Origin: Acidobacteriaceae bacterium
Lineage (GTDB): Bacteria; Acidobacteriota; Terriglobia; Terriglobales; Acidobacteriaceae
DNA length: 38,467 bases
Direction of reading: 5' to 3'
Assembly (NCBI GenBank): GCA_003131635.1
Contig: PKVZ01000085.1
Location: forward strand, 346 to 38,812
A program made the position numbers and the translations under genes. Below the pieces are notes generated by a model. That model did not search any database. It was given only the letters and a program-made list of their open reading frames with translations, and was not told the origin of the DNA. The stretch's first letter is position 1. Every line of letters starts with the position of its first letter. Below are positions 33,377-38,467 of the stretch, in pieces.

Positions 33377-33868
33377 ATGAACACCTCTTCGAGCTCAGAT
33401 TCCAAACGCGATTTGCTGCGCCACGCTTTGGCTACGGTGGCTTATCGCGGAGGCAAAGCGATCCGTATTGCACCTGCCGATTTCGCCAATTTCCGGGCAG
33501 CCGAAGGCGTGCGCACACCCGGACAGATTTTGGCCCACATCGGCGATCTATTCGACTGGGCGCTCTCGATCGCCGCCGGCTACCGGACTTGGAAGGATTC
33601 CAGTCCGTCGCCTTGGGAAAAAGAAATCGAACGATTCTTTGCGGCTTTGAAGAAGTTCGACGACTTTCTGGCTTCTTCCAAACCGCTGCACGCTACACCG
33701 GAAAAGCTCTTCCAGGGTCCGGTCGCTGACGCCTTGACACACGTTGGCCAGATTGCGACGCTTCGCCGTATGGCGGGAGCACCAGTTCGCGGCGAAAGTT
33801 ATTTCGATGCCGAGGTGGTTGTGGGCCGCGTTGGAGCTGAGCAAGTGCCGCCGAAGCGGGAGTTCTGA
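33377..33868 (+). CDS. DinB-like four-helix-bundle protein
   Basis: Putative metal-dependent protein of the DinB/YfiT fold, 163 residues. Seen: H54 in ILAHIGDLFDW and H122 in ALTHVGQIATLRRM, two of the three His residues of the usual metal site. The third position (about residue 126) is Ile, so the metal site may be incomplete. Some relatives are thiol-dependent transferases; the substrate is unknown. I start at the ATG at 33377; a GTG at 33362 would add five residues. It converges with the sulfotransferase-like gene. Confidence 0.82.
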   Translation: MNTSSSSDSKRDLLRHALATVAYRGGKAIRIAPADFANFRAAEGVRTPGQILAHIGDLFDWALSIAAGYRTWKDSSPSPWEKEIERFFAALKKFDDFLASSKPLHATPEKLFQGPVADALTHVGQIATLRRMAGAPVRGESYFDAEVVVGRVGAEQVPPKREF

Positions 33869-33911
33869 CTTCGATTGCCTGAAAAGTTTCGCCGAGGGCC
33901 TTCCCTGGCAA

Positions 33912-34475
33912 CTATTTCGAGCGGTTCCGATAGAGAGTTGGATCGACTTGGTGGGTCATCGCCTCCGCATCCAGGCTGACGCCGAGAAACTGTGCGAGTT
34001 TCTTCGCAATAATTTCCGCATCGCGCAACAGTTCCTGGTAGGGGACTCGCAAAGTTTTGACGTAGGCCTTGCTGTCGAGCCAGGCGTTCACTTCGCGAAG
34101 ATGACTCTCAAACGCCGCCGCCATGGCGGCATTACCTGCCCCAGCTTTCGCGGTTCCACGGTTGCGCAGCATGACCTCCTGCGACGCCAACACTTCGGGC
34201 AGTGGCCGCTGCATGAAGATGACGCGATATTCGTGGCCCTCGGGTAGCGAAAGCAGAAGGCGCGAGATTACTTTCACCACTTTACCTTCGGCTTCGGCTA
34301 TGCACCCTGGATCTTTGGGGAGCTGCTTGATGCGTTCCCACTCGAGATAGCCGCGCGGATTATCCGTGTCAGCCGCCCGCTCGCCATCGGAGAGCACAGG
34401 CAGCCCTCCTGCGGCCAGCATCTGCATCATGAGCGAAGTGCCGGAACGCGGCAATCCCGAAACAATTGTGATCAT
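33912..34475 (-). CDS. Sulfotransferase-family protein
   Basis: Predicted PAPS-dependent sulfotransferase or related P-loop protein of 187 residues. The N-terminus shows GLPRSGTSLM (7-16), the 5'-phosphosulfate-binding loop of this family, then a later RVPYQELLRDAE and a C-terminal VDPTLYRNRSK. It is short compared with the usual 250-350 residues, perhaps a minimal form. The ATG at 34475 has GAGG 6 nt upstream; a TTG at 34502 overlapping the previous gene is less likely. It follows the NTF2-like gene in one unit. The acceptor is unknown. Confidence 0.82.
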   Translation of the reverse strand: MITIVSGLPRSGTSLMMQMLAAGGLPVLSDGERAADTDNPRGYLEWERIKQLPKDPGCIAEAEGKVVKVISRLLLSLPEGHEYRVIFMQRPLPEVLASQEVMLRNRGTAKAGAGNAAMAAAFESHLREVNAWLDSKAYVKTLRVPYQELLRDAEIIAKKLAQFLGVSLDAEAMTHQVDPTLYRNRSK

Positions 34476-34498
34476 GAATGTCCTCAGCTTTGATTGAT

Positions 34499-35005
34499 TC
34501 AACTCTGATTCCTAAGCGGAACCTGCGCCCGATACATTGCCTGCCAATGGCCCGCCTTGAGAATGTAAATCGAGCTGCCGTTCATGTGAACCGGAACTTT
34601 TTCTCCATTGCAGGTGGCATATTGCTCGGCTTTGTAAGTGAGCAAGTACGCGCCATCGGTCAGCGGCAGTATTCCGAAGTCGGAAAGGCCATAGCCATCC
34701 ACCTTGCAAACCTTTGCTGAAGATTCCTGCTCCTGCAATTGCTGGTCGCGGGAAAAAGTGCCGGAGTCGCTCCAGAAGATTCCGTTCTCGGCGATGTGTT
34801 CGCGGAAGTAGGCTTGGTCCTTCATCTTCCAGGCTTCGAAGAAGCCGATCTCGGTGCGGACCAGTTCCTGTTGAATGTTGGTGAAACTGTCGCTCTGCCT
34901 GCGTGGGGTTTGGGCGTGGAACGGGGGCAGAAGAAATCCGAGCGGGATCAGGGTGGCTGCGCAAACCAGGAAAGCTTTGTTCGGGCGGAACGTCGGATGG
35001 TTCAT
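34499..35005 (-). CDS. Exported NTF2-like (DUF4440-type) protein
   Basis: Protein of 168 residues with a signal peptide (AFLVCAATLIPLGFLLPPFHAQ) followed by a cone-shaped alpha+beta NTF2/SnoaL-like domain (ELVRTEIGFFEAWKMKDQAYFREHIAENGIFW, then YLLTYKAEQYATCNGEKVPVHMNGSSIYI). Proteins of this kind have mixed roles (ligand binding, small enzymes); none can be assigned. The stop is 23 nt before the sulfotransferase ATG, so they likely form an operon. Confidence 0.82.
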   Translation of the reverse strand: MNHPTFRPNKAFLVCAATLIPLGFLLPPFHAQTPRRQSDSFTNIQQELVRTEIGFFEAWKMKDQAYFREHIAENGIFWSDSGTFSRDQQLQEQESSAKVCKVDGYGLSDFGILPLTDGAYLLTYKAEQYATCNGEKVPVHMNGSSIYILKAGHWQAMYRAQVPLRNQS

Positions 35006-35144
35006 AGGATGTTCATTCTGGCATTCGATTGCCGGTCACGAGAATTAACGCCTAGCATACGACATCGCGGGCTTGGGCTCGCCTTTCGGCTTCGAGTACA
35101 ATGAGGCTCGTAGGGCCGAATCCGGCGGCGCGAGCGCCGCATGA

Positions 35145-35498
35145 ATGAGGGTGAGTCCTTTGGCGACTGGCGAAATCACTACTTCGAGTCCGCAAACTCC
35201 GGCGCAGCTTCCGCATCATAAAGTCAAAATCAAGAAGGCCGGGCAGCGCGCCTGCAACGAGAAAAACGAAAAAGGCAAATTCTGTGGCGGCCATCTGAAG
35301 CGCTGGTTTTACTCCGAGGACGTGATTGAGCAGGCTTGCGGCGACGCGGAAAAGGCCTGGGGACCGGATGCCGAGGTTTACCGCTGCGAGCACTGCCAGA
35401 CGTTGTATTTGCCGAATCCCACGGAAGCGAAGGTGAACGTGGCGGGGCAGGGAATGATTTCGGTGTTCGGGTTGACGTTGCCGCCGAAAGAGAAATAG
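35145..35498 (+). CDS. Small Cys/His-rich, probably zinc-binding protein
   Basis: Unrecognised protein of 117 residues. Seen: RACNEKNEKGKFCGGHLKRW with C37, C47 and H50, and YRCEHCQTLYLP with C81 and C84, plausibly a zinc-ribbon-like site of four or five ligands. The N-terminus is low-complexity and basic around VKIKKAGQR. The ATG is at 35145 (GTG choices exist). No membrane segment. It precedes the LeuA-like gene on the same strand but with an 81-nt gap that holds repeats. The function is unknown. Confidence 0.72.
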   Translation: MRVSPLATGEITTSSPQTPAQLPHHKVKIKKAGQRACNEKNEKGKFCGGHLKRWFYSEDVIEQACGDAEKAWGPDAEVYRCEHCQTLYLPNPTEAKVNVAGQGMISVFGLTLPPKEK

Positions 35499-35579
35499 TA
35501 CCGAGTGCCTGGTACCGAGTAGCGAGCCAATGCGAAGGGGCGGTTTTACTAGGTACTCGGTACTTGCCACTGCTTTTCC
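35499..35579. repeat. Inverted repeat cluster GTACCGAGTA / TACTCGGTAC
   Basis: GTACCGAGTA at 35512-35521 is an exact inverted match to TACTCGGTAC at 35554-35563, with a further copy of the motif at 35499-35505. No T run follows, so a terminator is less likely than an intergenic repeat family. Confidence 0.7.
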
Positions 35580-36830
35580 ATGAATACTTCCGAACTCATA
35601 TACGACTGGAACAAGAATCATCCGCCGGGACTGAAGCCGCCGGGGCCGGTGCTGTTGAATGATGAAAGCTTGCGCGATGGGCTGCAGTCGCCGTCGGTGC
35701 GCGATCCCTCGATTCCGGAGAAGATTGAGATTCTTCATCTGATGGAATCTTTGGGGATCGACTCGCTCGATCTTGGATTGCCGGGCGCGGGAGCGCGCGC
35801 GGTGGAGCATGTGACCGCGCTGGCGCGAGAGATCGTCGCGCACAAGATGAAGATCCGCGCCAACTGCGCGGCACGCACGCACGAGAATGACATTCGTCCC
35901 ATTGCCGAGATTGTGCAGAAAACCGGCCTGCCGATCGAAGCGGCTACATTCATCGGTTCCAGTCCCATTCGGAGATTCACCGAAGACTGGTCCGACGACT
36001 TTCTCTTGCGGACCACGGAGAAGGCGGTGAAGTATGCGGTTTCGCTCGGGCTTGACGCGATGTATGTGACCGAGGATACGAGCCGCTGCGACCCGGAAAC
36101 CGTGAAGCGGCTGTACTCGACGGCGATCAGTTGCGGCGCGCGGGCCATCGTTATCTGCGACACTGCGGGGCACGCGACGCCCATGGGCGCGTTGGCGCTG
36201 GTGCGGTTTGTGATCGCTGAAGTGGTGAAACCTTCCGGCGAAAAGATTCGCGTGGACTGGCACGGGCACAGCGATCGCGGGCTGGCGATTGCCAACTCGA
36301 TGGCGGCGGTGATCGCGGGCGCGAATTGCGTGCATGCGTGCGCGATCGGTCTGGGCGAGCGCGTGGGGAACACGCAGATGGATCAGATGCTGGTGAACCT
36401 GAAGCTGATGGGCATTGCGCCGTGGGACGAGCAGGACCTCACAAAACTGAAGCAATATTGCCAGGCGGTTTCGCGGGCCACGGGCGTGCCCATTCCGGCG
36501 AACTATCCGGTGGTGGGCGACGATGCGTTCCGCACGGCGACGGGGGTTCATGCCGCGGCCATCATTAAGGCGTATCACAAGAACGATGTGGTGCTCGCCA
36601 ACACGGTTTACTCGGGCGTGCCATCGCATGTTTTTGGACTGGAGCAGATTATCGATATCGGGCCGATGAGCGGAAAGTCGAATGTGCTGTTCTGGCTGGA
36701 GCGGCGCGGCATTCCGGCGACGGACGAACTGGTCGACCGCATTTACCAGCGGGCCAAAGGCAGCGACCACACGTTGAGCGATGCCGAGATGGTGGAGTGC
36801 CTGCCAGCCGCGGTGTCAAAGCAAGGTTGA
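35580..36830 (+). CDS. DRE-TIM metallolyase, LeuA/homocitrate synthase-like
   Basis: Claisen-condensing enzyme family (2-isopropylmalate, citramalate or homocitrate synthase and HMG-CoA lyase). Seen: LNDESLRDGLQSP with R32-D33, the metal-binding H228 and H230 in WHGHSDRGLAIANS, and TGVHAAAIIKAYHK near the C-terminus. It is 416 residues and has no C-terminal LeuA regulatory domain, so it resembles feedback-insensitive homocitrate- or AksA-type synthases. The acyl-CoA and keto-acid substrates are not clear. The next gene begins 6 nt later and encodes a ketopantoate-reductase-like enzyme, suggesting that the two act in one pathway. Confidence 0.88.
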   Translation: MNTSELIYDWNKNHPPGLKPPGPVLLNDESLRDGLQSPSVRDPSIPEKIEILHLMESLGIDSLDLGLPGAGARAVEHVTALAREIVAHKMKIRANCAARTHENDIRPIAEIVQKTGLPIEAATFIGSSPIRRFTEDWSDDFLLRTTEKAVKYAVSLGLDAMYVTEDTSRCDPETVKRLYSTAISCGARAIVICDTAGHATPMGALALVRFVIAEVVKPSGEKIRVDWHGHSDRGLAIANSMAAVIAGANCVHACAIGLGERVGNTQMDQMLVNLKLMGIAPWDEQDLTKLKQYCQAVSRATGVPIPANYPVVGDDAFRTATGVHAAAIIKAYHKNDVVLANTVYSGVPSHVFGLEQIIDIGPMSGKSNVLFWLERRGIPATDELVDRIYQRAKGSDHTLSDAEMVECLPAAVSKQG

Positions 36831-36836
36831 AATCTT

Positions 36837-37742
36837 ATGCCCGAAAAAATGCGACATGCGATTCTCGGAGCGGGCGGCGTCGGCGGACTGGTGGGCGCTT
36901 GCCTGGCGCACGCTGGAGCTTCCGTTACGCTGATCGTGAGGCGCGAAGCGCTGGAGCGGTATCCGAAACAAATCCGGCTGGAAAGTGCGTTTGGCAATTT
37001 CACGGTGGAGGTTGCGGTCGCCGCCGAAGTTCCTCCGGTGGACGCGCTCTGGATTACGGTGAAGGCCACACAGTTGGAGCCGGCACTCGCCGCTCTCAAG
37101 AATCCAGATGCGGTGCGGGCGATTGTTCCGCTGCTCAATGGAATCGACCATGTGGCGTTGCTGCGCGCCAGATATGGCTCTGGGCGCGTGATTCCGGCGA
37201 CCATTGCGGGCGAGATGGAGCGCGTGAGCGCGGGGCATTTTGTGCACCGCTCTCCTTTCGCGCGGCTGAATGTGGCTTCCGCTGGGCGCGATCTGCTCGG
37301 CGGCACGCTCGATGAGCTGCAGAAAATTGGGTTCGTGTGCCGCTTCATCGATGACGAGCCGACGCTGATGTGGGGCAAGCTGGTTTTTCTTGCGCCATTT
37401 GCGCTGAGTACGACTGCTGCCGATAAAACCGTCGGCGAGATTTTTTCCGATCCGCAATGGCGGGCTTTGGGAGAGGCGTGCGTTCGAGAAGCATGCGCGG
37501 TTGCCATTGCTGAAGGGGCGAGACTGGATGCTGAGGGCGTACTCTCGGCGGCGCTGGCTATGCCGGGAAACATGCGCAGCTCGATGCAGAAGGATGTCGA
37601 GCGGCACAACCCACCGGAGCTGGATGCGATTGCAGGGCCGATCCTGCGCGGCGCTCAGAAGCACTGGATCGAGGTTCCGGCGACGAAGAAGCTGGTTGCT
37701 GCAGTGGAGCAGCGAGCCGGGTTGACGACTCGACTGGCGTGA
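36837..37742 (+). CDS. 2-dehydropantoate 2-reductase family (PanE/ApbA)
   Basis: NADPH-dependent reductase of 2-keto acids, 301 residues. Seen: the Rossmann loop GAGGVGG (11-17), then WGKLVFLAPF with the likely catalytic Lys181, and SSMQKDVERHNPPELDAI in the C-terminal helical domain, all typical of the PanE family. In pantothenate synthesis it makes pantoate; the pairing with a LeuA-like synthase leaves open that it reduces another keto acid. No panB or panC is nearby. Confidence 0.88.
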   Translation: MPEKMRHAILGAGGVGGLVGACLAHAGASVTLIVRREALERYPKQIRLESAFGNFTVEVAVAAEVPPVDALWITVKATQLEPALAALKNPDAVRAIVPLLNGIDHVALLRARYGSGRVIPATIAGEMERVSAGHFVHRSPFARLNVASAGRDLLGGTLDELQKIGFVCRFIDDEPTLMWGKLVFLAPFALSTTAADKTVGEIFSDPQWRALGEACVREACAVAIAEGARLDAEGVLSAALAMPGNMRSSMQKDVERHNPPELDAIAGPILRGAQKHWIEVPATKKLVAAVEQRAGLTTRLA

Positions 37743-37770
37743 GATCTGGATCAAAAAAAAATTCCAGATC
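37743..37770. repeat. 8-bp stem hairpin with A-rich loop after the reductase gene
   Basis: GATCTGGA (37743-37750) pairs perfectly with TCCAGATC (37763-37770) around a 12-nt loop containing nine A. It begins immediately after the stop codon. The A run is in the loop and no T run follows, so it is not a standard terminator. Confidence 0.6.
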
Positions 37771-38234
37771 AAACGTATAAAATCTCTTGAATCAATCACT
37801 TGGCGGCGTCACGATCCGGGTCAATCTGGCTAAATCCATAACTCTAAAGGGCTTGTGGGTAAAATCTTTGCAATCAGCGGGTTAGAATATCCACCGTTTA
37901 CTAACTCCTTTAGAATCAATGGAAATGTACTAAATTATTGATAACAAAAGAGTGTGTGGAGTGCTCTGCCATTTCATTCGTTGCGATTGTCAAAGAGCTG
38001 CTAGCTGGTCCGAGATACGGAGCGGCACTGCGTCCGCATAGTCGATGATCGCGCGGTTGAGTGGCAGGCGCAAGGTTGGATGTCACAGTGGGCTGTGGAA
38101 GGTGCGGCTTAAGACAAATCCGAGTTTCCGGCGCGGAATCACATCGTTTTAGGCTGGTTCTGCGTAGACATACAACCGTTACGGTCGAAGACTGCAACTG
38201 AGTTTTCTTGGGTCACTCCTGGGCCGGTAGTGTC
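37771..38234. other. AT-richer stretch without a supported gene
   Basis: Bases here are clearly AT-richer (about 37770-37945) than the coding regions on the left. A minus-strand frame (37916-38197) is open but has no family character or ribosome site. No RNA gene or repeat was recognised. Confidence 0.45.
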
Positions 38235-38263
38235 TTGACGACGTGGTACCTCGGCAATAGACT
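38235..38263 (+). promoter_or_regulatory. Candidate promoter for the gene at the window end
   Basis: TTGACG (38235-38240), 17 nt, then TAGACT (38258-38263), a 5/6 and 4/6 match to the -35/-10 consensus. The ATG at 38271 is only 8 nt beyond, so transcription from here would give a leaderless message. Tentative. Confidence 0.35.
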
Positions 38264-38270
38264 TAAGGGT

Positions 38271-38467
38271 ATGAAGGCAAGGCAAAAGAACACGATGAGC
38301 GCCACGAGTTATCCAAAGGCAGCCGGTCGTGTCAGGAAAGTCAAAGGGAAGGTTGGAGGCCAGGGTTCTGACTCCCGGAAGCTGTTAGTTAAGGCTTTCA
38401 GCCACCCTGAAGGATCGTCAGAAAGGCTTCAAGTTTTCTCGAAGTACTTGAACGCTTTGCATGACGA
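38271..38467 (+). CDS. Partial unrecognised gene running off the window
   Basis: Open from the ATG at 38271 to the window end, 65 full codons with no stop. It starts MKARQKNTMSATSYPK, has a Lys/Arg-rich segment, then SRKLLVKAFSHPEGSSERLQV and FSKYLNALHD. The ATG at 38295 is an alternative start. No family is recognised; the basic N-terminus would fit a small regulator or antitoxin, but this is a guess. Confidence 0.45.
   Translation, partial: MKARQKNTMSATSYPKAAGRVRKVKGKVGGQGSDSRKLLVKAFSHPEGSSERLQVFSKYLNALHD

Noticed and set aside
35052..36770. Minus-strand frame of 572 codons
   Set aside because: It is antisense to the LeuA-like gene and is Arg/His-rich with no motif; the plus strand carries clear DRE-TIM signatures.
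36816..37799. Minus-strand frame of 327 codons across the reductase gene
   Set aside because: Antisense to a PanE-family gene; no ribosome site or family character.
37916..38197. Minus-strand frame of 93 codons
   Set aside because: No ribosome site, no family, Ser/Thr/Arg-rich; probably chance.

Overview
The window looks like a chromosomal segment of an acidobacterium. This is an inference from protein character and gene mix, not from a marker gene: large twin TolC-type proteins, a secreted IPT/TIG-domain protein followed by a carboxypeptidase-regulatory-like protein, a GxxExxY cassette, a split acyl-CoA mutase and short intergenic direct/inverted repeats. No rRNA, tRNA or CRISPR array was seen.

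Positions 1-8780 are an accessory, defence-like region. On the minus strand a small unknown gene (3318-3761) precedes a 779-residue protein with a PD-(D/E)xK-like N-terminus, a central DGQHR motif and a C-terminal HEPN-like Rx4H motif. That gene overlaps a D12-class adenine-specific DNA methyltransferase by 8 nt. A soluble HtrA-type protease follows, then a MazEF pair with a palindromic candidate operator, a zinc-ribbon/XRE regulator, and a DarT-DarG DNA ADP-ribosylation toxin-antitoxin pair. The DGQHR/methyltransferase pair is the best candidate for an undescribed system.

Positions 8786-15383 are metabolic. A plus-strand HD-domain protein is followed by a minus-strand operon: acyl-CoA carboxyltransferase, GxxExxY protein, HMG-CoA lyase, methylglutaconyl-CoA hydratase, thioesterase, histidine ammonia-lyase. 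The carboxylase, hydratase and lyase are the last steps of leucine degradation. The GxxExxY gene sits between 29-bp near-perfect inverted repeats that appear to have been inserted into this operon and now supply start codons.

Positions 15592-19353 hold a promoter, a secreted IPT/TIG-domain protein split by a frameshift, a small secreted protein, and a gene-poor stretch with a 60-bp copied piece of the upstream gene plus a decayed TPR remnant. Positions 19354-24015 are a minus-strand cluster: the two subunits of a B12-dependent mutase with isobutyryl-CoA-mutase-type residues, an AlkA-like glycosylase between them, an unknown protein and a crotonase lacking both catalytic Glu residues.

Positions 24108-29413 hold a family 2 glycosyltransferase and tandem TolC-family paralogues. 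Positions 29845-37742 are mostly housekeeping and small enzymes: TruA, aldehyde dehydrogenase, a Dph6/DUF71 ATPase, cupin, DinB, sulfotransferase, a secreted NTF2-like protein, a Cys-rich small protein, and a LeuA-like synthase coupled to a ketopantoate-reductase-like enzyme. The last 700 bases are mostly non-coding and end in the start of an unrecognised gene.
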